In this document: positions 24,755 through 36,165 of the stretch, in pieces
Layout of the letters: each line of letters starts with the position of its first letter
How positions within the stretch are numbered: the first letter of the stretch is position 1
Origin: Gnetum montanum
Taxonomy: Eukaryota; Streptophyta; Gnetopsida; Gnetales; Gnetaceae
Reading direction: 5' to 3'
DNA: 64,000 nucleotides
Assembly: GCA_015680685.1 (NCBI GenBank)
Contig: MNCI01011056.1
Span: 292,814-356,813 of the forward strand
Position numbers and translations under genes: made by a program
Notes under the pieces: generated by a model
Told to the model about the DNA's origin: nothing
The model's input: only the letters and a program-made list of their open reading frames with translations
Databases searched by the model: none

Positions 24755-25050
24755 ATTACATAAGGCCTGAAATGGCCTTAAACTAGCATGATGGCCAGAA
24801 TGGCCTTAAATTAGCACTGCAGCCTGGAATGACCTTAAACTACCATCACGGCCCGCTAAGCCCTAAAACTAGTTATTCAAGTTCTCAAAAAATCACCAAA
24901 AATAAAATAAATATTTTATCATTAACCAATGTCCTGAAATGGCCTTAAACTATTGCTACAGCCCGAAATGGCCTAAAACTAGTGATGGCCCAAAATGGCC
25001 TAAAACTAGCGATGACCCAAAATGGCCTAAAACTAAAACAAGAAGCTCCC
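24755..25050. repeat. Tandem repeat, ATGGCCTTAAACTAGC type
   Basis: About eight imperfect units of 28-45 bp share GAAATGGCCTTAAACTAGC with a GATGGCC or CAGCC spacer. The core is the same as in the arrays at 31,800-32,295 and 35,855-36,165. Confidence 0.75.
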
Positions 25051-27224
25051 AGGGGGCCCAAAAAGACAAAGAATAAAAGTAAATATACCACATTAATCAA
25101 ACTACAACAAATTATTTTACATTATATTCTTCATTCAATGTCAATCAATAATGTTTACAAAAATTTTTAAATTCAAAGACAAAAATAAAAATCTCATGCC
25201 ACCACACTATGAGACTTCACCCACACCATCATTCCCTATTTCACTAGGTCTTGCATCTTCATTCAAATCCTATGTAAGAAAGAAAATAAAACAATGAATC
25301 AAAGCTACAACAAAGGCTTTTATAAAATAAACTATGACACAAAAAAAGTGACTAACCTGCTATGGCCCCATGTCCATTTCGAAGGGTATCCTATCCATGC
25401 TAACCACAAGACATCGTAGGATCTCCTCCTTAGTGAGGTTGGCCCAAGTCCTATTTCCTAGATTAATGCTTATTGCAACCTTCCATTTTTCCATAGCTAT
25501 CCATCTAAGTGGTCCTAGAGAAAAGGTGGCGGTGGTGGTCTCATCGACAGGTAGGGTCATTTTCCTTTTAGGAGATTCATTGACCATCACCTATTGCATG
25601 AACTTTTCATAAGCTATAGAGGCACCAATGACATCAAGGAATAGCTTATGGGTATGCAACTCAACAGTTGCATCCCGATATTGTTTACAATAGGTGGAAT
25701 GTTCCATTTTATACATGTGCTTATTATTCTTTTGTGCCTATCCCCATTCATAAACCTTTGCACTATAATCCTTTCAGTCTTGGTTCTTCTAGGCTAGAAG
25801 GTCCATTTGCATGAACTGTTCAATAATCTCACGAGTGGCCTCATTTTTACTTCGTATGGTTTCCAATATCTTGCATAGTCAATAATGGTCATATGGCAAC
25901 TACCATTGCAAGTGTCCCAACCCAATATAAATTCATTCATAGATTGGAGATCCCCTATCTCAGTGGTTAGGTTGGCCTTCTCCTTCTCAAGTTTCTGAAC
26001 CCACTTCCAGAGATCCTCATTTTCATGCCTACAGTCTCATAAGGAGCATACTGAGTACAACACACATTTACTTGCTTCATCATATATCTGACAATGTACC
26101 TCAAGTACCTTTGGTGGAAGTTTAGGCACAACATCAACCTCAATGGTTTACTTAGTATCCCACTTAAGATGAAAGGCTACCAACCATACATGGGAGAGCA
26201 TTAGTCAATAGTGACATAGCAAAATTGCAACATTGTAGAGAGCTTAGCATAGCAATTTTAACATACCAATCTCCAAATTCATCTACCTTAGGCGATCAAT
26301 CATGTCATTGAACACCCCCTCCATAAAAGTAAATTTGTCAGGGGTCTCAATCTAGGGTTAGAGAAGGATTGAAGAAGAAGGGGTAGGGGCATCAACAATG
26401 GTGTTTTCTGCACAATAAAACATGTTAGCCATGGTGGAGAGGACAACAAAAAAGCTGATGAATAATGTAAATGATAGTGTTAAGCTCCTACCCAGCAAAC
26501 CCTCAAGGGTGATAGCAAGGGGGTCACCCATCGACACACTGTCAAACAAGCAATCAAACTCACTAGCACCAAATTGAAGCCCCTATCTTTCTAGCTAACC
26601 CAAAAGTATGGCAGCATCCTCAACGCTCATGTGCCCCTTGGGTACTGAACCGCATTCACCAAAAAGGTCAATGATGGGGGTCTCTTCCTCTACAGTAGGG
26701 ACCACTTCTTCTATGGCTGAGGCCTCTTCATCCTCTTTAGCAAGCACCCCTATTCCAAGGGCTAGAGCCTCTTCCTCTTCTTATTCTTCTTCTACTGATA
26801 AAACATAATTGCAATAAGCTGGGTACTCCAACTTGAAATAGGTGCTATGCTGTGCGACGCTACCTAGCGTAGCACAACATAGCAAGTGCTACACTAACAA
26901 AATAGCCAAGCACACTTACCAACTGGGGGCTACACTCTACGAACTTTGATTCACAACTTTCTTCCCCTCTCTTCATTCATACAGGGAGGCTCTTCTGTAG
27001 GATGAGACTTCTTATGTTTCATCCTAGCCTTCACTATTTCTACAATGAGGTTTTCCCCCCTTAACACATTGCCTATGTTAATGGGAGGTGCCTCTCTCAC
27101 ACTGGCCTAGGAACAAAAGGGTCATGCCACATGATCCCTCATCGTTATTGAGAGTGATTCTCCAATAGCTTTTGGGGGGTCTTAGGACTGGGTGGTTCGG
27201 AAAACATGGTAAATCCATGGCTTA

Positions 27225-29600
27225 GATATCTGGTTATGATTTTGCTATACCCAGGAACCATTTTCAAAAACTAATAGGAATTATGCAATCTATCATAATC
27301 AAGCTACAAAAAAGTTATAATACACATTGAAATGAGATTCAAGGTTCTCACGAAGCTTGACCATCTCAGCATGTAAGCCTTTTGAAAGGTACCTAGCCCA
27401 ATTGTAATGGTTTCCTTCCTCCATGACCTCCCTCATTATCCAAGCTTGCTCCACTCTAAGGATTTTTCCTTGGGGAGTAGCTTAGGAAAAGCATTAGCAT
27501 GGAATACAAGGTAAATCGTTTAGGCCATCACTAGCATGACCTTATGGATGTAAATCCCCTTTTTGTCCTTGCTTGTCCCTAGCCATTCCTTGATATTCCC
27601 TTGATGGTTTTCATCTTTCCTAGATTTTTCTCCTATATGGAGACCATCAGAAGGAACACTGAAAAAATATACAAATAGTTGGTTCTTAATTTCAAATAGC
27701 ACTGGCACATTGTGAACACGTGTGCAGAACTGGTTGGCCTTCTTAGAGAAGGAATCAACTAGGGAAAGCATTTCTATAGTTGGGAAACTTGTGTTTATAT
27801 CCAAAAAAAAATCCATGAGCCCAACCCCCTAATTGTTGTGAACAAGGAAGGATGGGGCCCCATTGCAAAGCCAATGCTGAGTCTCCTCCACCTCCTTGTA
27901 CTTGAAGAAGAGGCTAGTATCGTCACGCCTAGAGGTGATCACTGTGACCTCTTGGGATTCCTTCGCTACTGCACCAGTTAGCAACAAACAAGAAAGTTAG
28001 TAAAGGAAAAATTAGATATTTGGTTATGATCCTACTTTACCAAAGCACCATTTTCAGGAACCACCAAAAATTTTACAAACCATCACAAGCAAGCTATGAA
28101 AAAGGCATAGTACACATTGGAATGAGAGTTAAGTTCTCACGAAGCTTGACCATCTCAGCATGTAAGCCTTTTGAAAGGTACCTGGACCAATTGTAACAGG
28201 TCCCTTCCTCCATGACCTCCCTCATTATCCAAGTCTACTACACTCCAAGGATGTTTCCTTAGGAGAGTAGCTTAAGGAAAGCATGGGCACAGAAGACAAG
28301 GTAAACTGTTTGGGTCACTGCTAGCTTGACCTTATGGATGTAAATCCCCTTTCAGTCCTTGTTTGTCCCTAGCCATCCCTCAATATCCCCTTGATGGTTT
28401 GCATCTTTTCTATATTTTTCTCCTATAGGGATACCATCATAAGGGACATAAAAAAGATCTGAAAATAGTTGATCATGAGTTTTGAACACCACCCGCACAT
28501 TGTAAACACGTGTGCGGATTTGGTCAACCTTCTTGGAGAAGGAATCGGCTAGGGAAAGCATTTCTGTAGTTGGGACACTTGGGTTTATATCCAGAAATAA
28601 ATCTATGAGCACAACTTCTTGAATGTTGTGAACAAGGATGGCTGGGGCCCCATTGCAAAGGCAACATTGAGTCTCCTCCACCTTCACATACTTGAAGAAG
28701 AGGTTACTATCGTCAAGCGTAGAGGTGATCATTGTGACCTCTTGGGATTTCTTCACTACTGCACTGATTAGCAACAAACAAGAAAGTTAGCAAAGTTAAA
28801 ATTAGATATTTGGTTACAATCTTGCTATAGCCAAGCACCATTTTCATGAACCACCAAGAATTTTGCATACCGTCATAAGCAAGCTATGAAAAAGGCATAG
28901 TACACATTGGAACGAGAGTTAAGGTTCTCACTAAGCTTGACCATCTCAGCATGTAAGCCTTTTGAAAGGTACCTGGACCAATTGTAAAAGGTCCCTTCCT
29001 CCATGACCTCCCTCATTATCCAAGCCTACTACACTCCAAGGATGTTTCCTTGGAAGAGTAGCTTATGGAAAGCATGGGCATGGAAGACAAGGTAAACTGT
29101 TTGGACCACCGCTAGCTTGATCTTATGGATGTAAATCCCATTTCAATCCTTGCTTGTCCCTAGCCATTCCTTAATATCCCCATGATGGTTTAAATATTTT
29201 CTAGATTTTTATCTTACAGGGAGACCATCAAAAGGGACATCAAAAATATTCGCAAATAGTTGGTTGTTAATTTTGAACACCACATGCACATTTTGAACAC
29301 ATGTGCAAAAGCGGTCAGCCTTCTCGAAGAAGGAATTGGCTAGGAAAAGCATTTTTATAGCAGGGACAATTAGGTATAAATCTAGAAACAAATCCATGAG
29401 CCCAACCTCTTAAATGTTATGAAAAAATATGGCTGGGGCTCCATTGCAGAGCCAACATTGAGTCTCCTCCACCTCCCTGTACTTGAAGATGAGGTTAGTA
29501 TCGTCATGCCTAGAGGTGATCACTGTGACCTTTTGGGATTCCTTTGCTACTACACCAATTAGCAAGAAATAAGAAATTTAGAAAAGGTAAAAATTTCATC
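27225..29600 (-). repeat. Three tandem copies of a 790-bp exon-intron unit
   Basis: Exon starts at 27968, 28758 and 29549 give a period of 790-791 bp. Each unit has a pyrimidine-rich acceptor (GTTGCTAACTGGTGCAG in one copy), an exon of about 643 bases, and a donor-like AAT|GTGTAY. Exon copies share KESQEVTVITS-type starts, LFLDIN and MLSLADSFSKK-type residues, GWLGTNKD or EWLGTSKD, and a MREVMEEG block. The middle copy is the most open (141 codons). Copies have diverged by point changes, so the duplication is old. Confidence 0.85.
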
Positions 29601-30499
29601 ATCACTTGAACACATAAGAAGAAATGCAAGGTTTAACATACTAGTCTTAAATGACATAGGAAATGATGGAAGTTTCACCAGAACGTCCTCAACGATAATT
29701 TGTCGACACAATGCCCATTCACTATCCAACCAGTTAACGTCTTTACATTTCCCATAGAATTTAGAGTACTTGGTTGGATAGGTTTTAAGGTCAAGTCCAA
29801 GTTATTCTATCATACTATCACACACATTCCTGGTAGAGGAGAACTCTTGTAGAGCCATTTGGGCCAACGCCAAAGTATCTGTGTTACCATGAAGACAACA
29901 CTCATCGATATAAAATCAAGAAACATGCAAGAATATAGTAAGAATTTTTGTCTAGTGTAACATGCTAAAATACCTTAACAAGAGTCACTCACTAGCATAG
30001 TAAATGCTTCCACGTGGGTTTTGAAAGAAGGTGCCCATGTGATGGTTAACATACAGTGTGTTGTACAAGTGGTAGCATTTGTATTTGGGCATGTCCCAAA
30101 TCTAACTTAGGTGCCTCAATCCCCTGGGGCATTAGTTTGAGCCTTTTACCTCTTCACCGCTGATCAACCCATCAACCATGAACTTCAAAATGCCTTGGTT
30201 TTCCCTGGGCAAGAACGTTTCTGTAAGCACAGTTTCTATCTCAACTGATAAGTGTGATCATAAAATCACACTAAAATGGTGAAGGAGGAACCCTAGGAAG
30301 TCTTGTGCACCCTCCTAGAACCAAATCACCTACTGTCCTACCCATGCATGGGGTGGGGAGCATTGGCCATGGGTTTGATAAGGTAGCATAGGACTCCTAC
30401 TACCTTAAGGACAATCAGATAGGGTTTCAACATGACCCTGCATGACAAAACATCAAATGTTAGCATTGTATTCAAGTAATGACCACTAATGTAGTGTAG

Positions 30500-31260
30500 A
30501 ATAACCCTCCACTTAAAAATTTTCGTTTGGCATGAAACAACATGTCATAGATAAAATAAATTTTAACATTTGTATAGCGTAGTGTACCAGTTAAGCCCCA
30601 CATAACGTAACATAGCAGGTGCACGCCATACTATAACAATCATGCACTACATAGCATGACATAGCAGACATGCCTTGTATAGTGTAGTGTAACAATTACA
30701 CTTTCGTACAAGTGTGACAACTATGCTATGTGCATTGTAGCAAGATGACTACACCCCATGCAGCGTAGCAATGGAACAAGTACAATAGACACAATGAAAC
30801 AAGTAGCGTAACAATGGAACAAGAATTATAGTGTAGCAAATTTAGTAGCATGGCCAACTTAATAGCATAGAGACATCACAAGTTTAACAGTATAGCAATG
30901 TAACAGATTGATAGCATAATGGCCCAAGGGCTTGTCAATATAACAACATAGCGTAACAACAAAAAAATGTTAGTCTTAATAGTGTAGGTGAAAAAGAATT
31001 CACAGTGGCCCCGTTGTCCAACCCTACCCTACCACATCAAATAGCTCATGCTACACTATGCCAAGCATGTTTCACGTTGTCCCAAAGACTTTGCAAACAA
31101 AAAAATGCTCTAAGTGTGGTATGCTATGACAAGTGTGCACTACGTCACCCAAAACCACCCAAACCCTTATGATAGCATAGTCACCATTCTTAACAGTGAT
31201 GGCCAAGGCAGTACTACATGAAACCGTAGCTTGGCAACCATACGATCACTGCAGCCAGGT
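30500..31260. repeat. Intron region dense in AGCATAG / GTGTAGC motifs
   Basis: Between antisense exons 1 and 2 the sequence is dominated by short variants of GCATAGC, GTGTAGCG and AACATAGC on both strands, at spacings of 10-40 bp. No coding frame is seen. The same motif family occurs in the LTRs of this element and near 26,850 and 20,580-20,690. Confidence 0.6.
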
Positions 31261-31645
31261 AGCGAAAACCACGGTGTAGTGGCCAAAATAGCAATAAAAA
31301 ATAGTAATAATAGTTGCAAAAATAACTACAATAATGGCAATGGTGATCTAACCCGATGCATCACATAATGGAAACAACGGTAGTGTAATGACTTACCAAG
31401 TAGATGGAACCTCTTACTACACCTCAACGTGCTCCTTGGATAGGCATCCTAGAGGATCCCTCTCTTCATTCACCTTGGCCAATCTCTAATGCTTGCGTTT
31501 GCCTTTGTGCACCATTACCTCGTTCACAAATCAATAGTACCAGCTGCTATGCTATTTCCATTACACTTTCTCTCTGTTTGATTTTGTTACACTCTGAGTG
31601 TGGGCTTTGAAAATGAAAATGACAAGTTCACCAAGGTGTAATCCC

Positions 31646-31655
31646 CTATTTATAG
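31646..31655 (-). promoter_or_regulatory. Candidate TATA box of the antisense gene
   Basis: CTATAAATAG on the minus strand lies about 130 bases upstream of the exon 1 ATG (31515) and 250 bases before a consensus GTAAGT donor. This is a normal spacing for a plant core promoter. It is independent of the LTR promoters. Confidence 0.5.
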
Positions 31656-31799
31656 CTAACCTAGGAAAATACTTGTTACTTTCACGTTCTAGGTAACACA
31701 GGATACCTATGCAGTGTAGCACTATTGAAACATAGTCCCACTATGGCGCAGCACTCATCGAAAACATCGTAAGTAGGCCCACCAAAATTTTTTCTCTGC

Positions 31800-32295
31800 A
31801 TTTACAAATTTTAAACCTTATTATGGTCCGTAAAGACCTTAAACTAGCAATTTTAACCTACAATACGGCCATATGATGGTCCGTAAACACCTCAAACTGA
31901 CAATTTTAACTTATAGTGTGGTCCCATTAATGGTCTGTCATGACCTTAAACTAGTAATTTTATCATTCATTTTTCATATGAAACCAAACCTTATATTATT
32001 ACGGTCTTCAAAGACCTTAAACTAGCAATTCTAATTTGTAATGTAGCCCAGTGATCATCCGCCATGACCTTAAACTTGCAATTTTAGCATCTTAGATTAA
32101 AATTTACATTATTACAATCCACCGTGACCTTGAACTAGTAATTTTAGCACTCTCTCTACAATGTAGCCCAGTCATGATCTACCATGACCTTAAATTGGCA
32201 ATTTTAGCATTCATTTTACATTTTAGAATAAACTATTACATTATTGTGGTTCACTAAAACCTTAACTTGGTAATTATCTTATGTTACATTGTTGA
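31800..32295. repeat. Tandem repeat, GACCTTAAACTAGCAATTTTA type
   Basis: Seven or more imperfect units of about 55-65 bp carry GGTCCGTAAAGACCTTAAAC, then TAGCAATTTTAAC and a variable ACAATAYGGCC. It lies close to the putative intron acceptor. Confidence 0.75.
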
Positions 32296-32369
32296 TTTAC
32301 ATATATTCATTGCATGTTGTTTCTTCAAACAAGTATCACTTGACTTGGTTTATTTTCTTGTTATGATAG

Positions 32370-33640
32370 GTCCACTTGAAAAAAATGGCTATGCATGATG
32401 ATCTTTGTTTGCCTTTGACCTTGACAAGTCCCTAGGGTAGATTTACAAGATTCTTGAATCAAGAATTGGTAGACTTTGAATTATCCTCTCACAACACCAT
32501 AGCATCCCTAGAAACATCCCTAGACTGGCCCGAACATCTAGTACAAGCCTTAGAATTAGAGGCTAGGGATTTGATTGAGGACCCTCTCACTAAAATACCC
32601 ATAACTACCACCAGAGGTGAAGTAATAACCTTGAAAGTTAGCTCTCTATTACATCCATAGGAACATCGAGACATCTCAAAAGTTCTCCATGATAATATTA
32701 AATTATATACATGGTCATATGATGACATGTTAGGTCTGGACCCATGGCTCATACAACACAACATCATCTTAGATCTACATGTCAAGGTAGTCAAGAAAAA
32801 AGTTTGTAAAATCAAACTAAAGATTGCACTAGCTATACGTGGGGAAATCACCAAGCTTTATCAAGTTGGTTTCATCTGGGTGGTCGATTACTCAGAATGG
32901 ATATCAAACATCATTTTAATTTCTAAGAAAATGAGTGGTATATGAATTTGTATAGACTTTTGAGACTTGAACAAAGAAATTATTAAAGATGATTTCCCAT
33001 TGTCAAGTCGATCAACTTATAGACACTATGGTTGGTCATGCCTTACTATCCTTCATCGATGGGTTCTTAGGCTATAACCAGATCCATATAAACCTAAATC
33101 ATCAGTTTTCAAACACTTTCATGACCCCTTGGGGAACCTTTTGTTAAACGATGATGTCCTTTAGACTCAAAAATCCTGGAGCAACTTATCAATGAGCCAT
33201 GACATATATTTTTAGTGACTACCTATTGGAGAGACTAAACGATTAGGTTGATGACATAGTAGTCAAGTCTAAGAAAGCTATCGATCATTTAACATAGTCC
33301 TCTAACATTTTCATAGGCATGACCTATGCCTCAACCCTAAGAAATGTGTTTTCGGAGTTAAAACCGGATGCATGCTAGGTTTCGTAGTATCAAAAATAGG
33401 AATATGAGTGGACCCTAATAAAGTGAGGGCTATCATCAAATTAGCACTACCTACAAACCTTAAAGAGCTATGTGGGTTACAAGGCAAAGTATAGTTTATT
33501 AGGAGGTTTATCATGAAGTTGATGGAAAAGCTACACCCCATGCAACACCTACTTAAAAAGAGGATCAACTTCAAGTGGACAGATCAATGTCAACAAGCCT
33601 TTGATAACCTAAAGAAATAACTTTTGCATCTCCCAAATAT
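32370..33640 (+). pseudogene. Reverse transcriptase relic of element C (with upstream linker)
   Basis: After the acceptor the frame gives VDFELSSHNTIASLETSLDW, KVLHDNIKLYTWSYDDMLGL and LDPWLIQHNI, the region before RT in Tat elements. RT blocks follow: RGEITKLYQVGFIWVVDYSE (normally V-x-Y-P/S-x-W), SNIILISKKM, IDGFLGYNQIHINL, TPWGTF, and the catalytic VDDIVVKSKKA near 33,250 with both Asp kept. Stops and small shifts break it throughout. Confidence 0.85.
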
Positions 33641-33644
33641 TTAC

Positions 33645-34010
33645 CCACCACAGAGGGATAATCCTTTCTACATCTACTTTGCCACTTCAAACACATCTAT
33701 TGCTACGTTTCTATGTCAAAAAAGAGATGATGAGTTTGAAATCCTAGTCTACTAGTTAAGCCATGCATTAATAGCTTACAAGGAAAAGTACAATGAGGCA
33801 GAAAATTATTGTCTCGCCCTAGTGTTTGTGCTAAAAAAGTGGAGACACTACCTATTTCACAGCAAGGTTAACATCATAACCAAGAGCAATATACTTCGGG
33901 ATATCATAACCAACTTGTATGAGAGTAGTAGGATAGCCTAATTGAAAGCTATAAATATGGAATTTTATTTACATTATGTAGCCCAATCATCAATAAAGGG
34001 TCAAGAAATA
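33645..34010 (+). pseudogene. First RNase H relic of element C
   Basis: The frame reads PFYIYFATSNTSIATFLCQK, then SHALIAYKEKYNEAENYCLA (YxxxEkxcLA motif, catalytic Glu), WRHYLFHSKVNIITKSN (Asp of TxDH lost) and AINMEFYLHYVAQSSIKGQE. The layout is that of the normal gypsy RNase H following RT. Confidence 0.8.
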
Positions 34011-34124
34011 GCCACATAGCTCACAACATCACCCATTGATGATCGGGCAATAAAAGAACCCAAATTCCTAGATGAACACATCAATAACCTAAATCCTATA
34101 CCCTCTTATTTCGAAGCAACTTTA

Positions 34125-34510
34125 CATTTTGATAACACTTCAACTACACGAGGTGGAAGCACCGTAGCAGTTATTACATTTCCCTCAAGGGAAAATTGAC
34201 CCTTTGTATCTCACTTTATGTTCCTTTGTACAAATAACATAGCTAAGTATGAAGGAATCCTTAGGGACCTCTTAGCATCCCGAGAGCAAAAGATCCAACA
34301 TTTGGTAGTCAAGGACGATTCGCAATTAGTTTTCAACCAGATCACTGAAGTCTATGCTTGCAAGGATTCACATTTGCAACCTTATTGTGATCTAGCTAAG
34401 AGTTTACTAAAATAGTTTACAACATTAGACGTTCAACATGTGCCTCATAATGAGAATACCGTAGTTGATGTGCTAGCCACGTTAGCATTGAATGTGCCAT
34501 TGCACTTGTT
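34125..34510 (+). pseudogene. Second (archaeal-type) RNase H relic of element C
   Basis: FDNTSTTRGGSTVAVITFPS, CTNNIAKYEGILRDLL, KDDSQLVFNQITEVYACKDS, LQPYCDLAKSLL, HVPHNENTVVDVLATLAL. This order matches the additional RNase H found in Tat-lineage elements (consensus blocks FDGS, NNxAEYEAL, GDSQLV, ADALA). FDN keeps the first Asp, the AEYE block here reads AKYE, and DDSQLV keeps the third acidic residue. An open piece of 65 codons remains. It is the key lineage marker. Confidence 0.85.
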
Positions 34511-34609
34511 TGCCACTTTGCCTAGTTCAATAATAGAAAGCATAGATCCTATTACTTAAGTAGTACACCTTGAATCTCTAAGTACAATAGATATCCAAAA
34601 ATGATATGC

Positions 34610-35832
34610 CAACATTAGAGCTTACCTTTAACATAGCAAACCCCCATACAACTTGACATATGCTCAAAAGGATACAATCTGAAAGCAAGCTCGATAGTAT
34701 GTCCTCATAGGAGATAAGACCATATGCAAGCACTCCTTTGATGGGATATTACTCACTTGTGTTGGTGGGGAAGAAGCACAAAAAATTGAAAACAAAGTTC
34801 ATGAGGGATTATGTGGGGTACACATAGCCCCTAGGGTCATGGTAGCAAAAATCATATGCCTAGGGTACTACTAGCCTTGCATAGAATGAGATTGCCTTGC
34901 CAAAGTTAGGACGTGCGATGTATGTCAACACCATGCAAATCTCATACATGTGTCACCCACTCAGCTACATCCTACATAGATCATGTGGTTATTCTAGTGT
35001 TGGTGACTAGACATCATAGGACACATCATGCCTAAGTCTTTCATAGGCCATAGCTTTATTATCACCGCAACTAAATACTTTACAAAGTGGGTGGAGGCTA
35101 TTTTGCTGAGAAAGACTACATCTCAATAGGTTTGCCACTTCATCTTGGATAACATAGTAACAAGGTTTAGTCTTCCCATGACTATTGTGATAGACAATGG
35201 GCCATAATTTAGTAGTGTGGAAAGCAAAACCTTTTAGCATCCAGCAATCATTTTCATTGCCATACTACCCACAAACAAACAATCAAGTAGAGGCAACAAA
35301 TAAAGCCATTATCAACCTTCTCAAAAGGATGCTCAGTAGTAGTAATAGGAAATGGCATGAGCAAATACTCTATGTGTTGTGGGCTTACCATATGACATGT
35401 CGAATTGCTATAGGTAAGACTCCATACAATTTCGTTTATAGATCTAACGCAGTGTTAACTCTTGAATTGTAGGTTCCATCACTTTGGATGATCCTCTCAA
35501 GCATAGTAGATGAGGCTCAAAACATTGAGTCAAGGATCATTGAACTTAACTCCATAGAGGAGGAGCATACCCGAACACTTGAACACATCAAATAGTACTA
35601 GGATAAACAATGGCAAAAGCACCACTACAATTTACACCAATGGCTGATTAAGAAGGGGGACCTAGTCCTCAAGGTTGTTTGTGAACATGTAAACAAATTT
35701 CCATCCAATTGGGAAGGCCCTTTTTTAGTCATGAAATACTATGAGAATGGGGCCTTCAAAATGGCAGATATGGATGGCAACGAGTTCACAAATCTTGTCA
35801 AAAACTTATATCCCAAGCCATACTATGTCTAA
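34610..35832 (+). pseudogene. Integrase relic of element C
   Basis: The zinc-binding part has HEGLCGVHIAPR and RTCDVCQHHA. The core has ATKYFTKWVEAI, where the first catalytic Asp is Lys, then VIDNGP and, in a shifted frame, TNNQVEATNKAIINLLKRML with the Glu. The C-terminus shows KKGDLVLKVVCE, NWEGPFLVMKYYENGAFKMA and ends PKPYYV followed by TAA at 35830. No chromodomain is seen. Confidence 0.85.
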
Positions 35833-35854
35833 CGCAAAGGATCACATTAGGTAC

Positions 35855-36165
35855 AGAGCAAGATAATACCATTGTCTGCTATGACATTAAACTAACAAAA
35901 AACATCTGCTATGATGTAAAACTAGCACAGATAGTCTACTATGACTATAAACTATCATAGCATGTCCTTGGGCTATGACGTAAAACATGCACCCATAGCA
36001 TGGCCAGCTATGACCTTAAACTGGTCATCCACCATTTGCTACAACATTGAACTAGCACAATGGTCTACAAGGACCTTAGCCTAGTACATCATGGTCTAAT
36101 GGGATCTTAAATTAGCACATCTGATGGTCTGCCAAGATCTTAAACTAGGTTCACAATGCAACACC
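35855..36165. repeat. Tandem repeat, CTATGACCTTAAACTRGC type
   Basis: About nine imperfect units of 32-42 bp, each with a (G)CTAYGACNTTAAACTAGC core and a CATCTG or CATGGTC spacer, start just after the integrase stop codon. This is the third array of the same family within the element. Confidence 0.7.

Larger units (their letters stand above)
25207..31515 (-). pseudogene. Multi-exon antisense gene relic inside element C
   Basis: Minus-strand exons inferred from splice sites and frame: 31515-31397 (ends |GTAAGT), 30437-29993 (GTCATGCAG| to |GTGAGT), 29878-29642 (ACACAG| to |GTATGT), an exon present three times (29549-28906, 28758-28116, 27968-27326), about 27190-26960, about 26820-26470 (acidic, Glu-rich), 26351-26267 (CCCTAG| to |GTATGT), about 26180-25357 (coiled-coil QKLEKEKANLTTEIGDLQSM, then LGPLRWIAMEKWKVAISINL) and 25269-25207 (ends GNDGVGEVS then TAG). 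The junctions 2/3, 3/4 and last are phase-matched. Internal stops fit decayed Gln codons. Antisense ORFs are known in Tat elements such as Grande, usually after the integrase. I do not recognise the protein family; the position before RT is unusual. Confidence 0.6.
24468..32369 (+). other. Putative 7.9-kb intron between protease and RT of element C
   Basis: The donor is CAG|GTTAGG and the acceptor TTTATTTTCTTGTTATGATAG. Both flanking exons are in the same phase (phase 0), giving NPCQ joined to VHLKKMAMHDDL. Ogre elements are known to splice an intron at this PR-RT position, but theirs are much shorter. This one contains tandem repeats at both ends and a whole antisense gene relic. Splicing is inferred from sequence only. 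Confidence 0.55.

Noticed and set aside
24755-25050. Possible CRISPR-like array because of regular short repeats
   Set aside because: Units are imperfect and contiguous without unique spacers, in a plant retrotransposon; a tandem repeat explains them.
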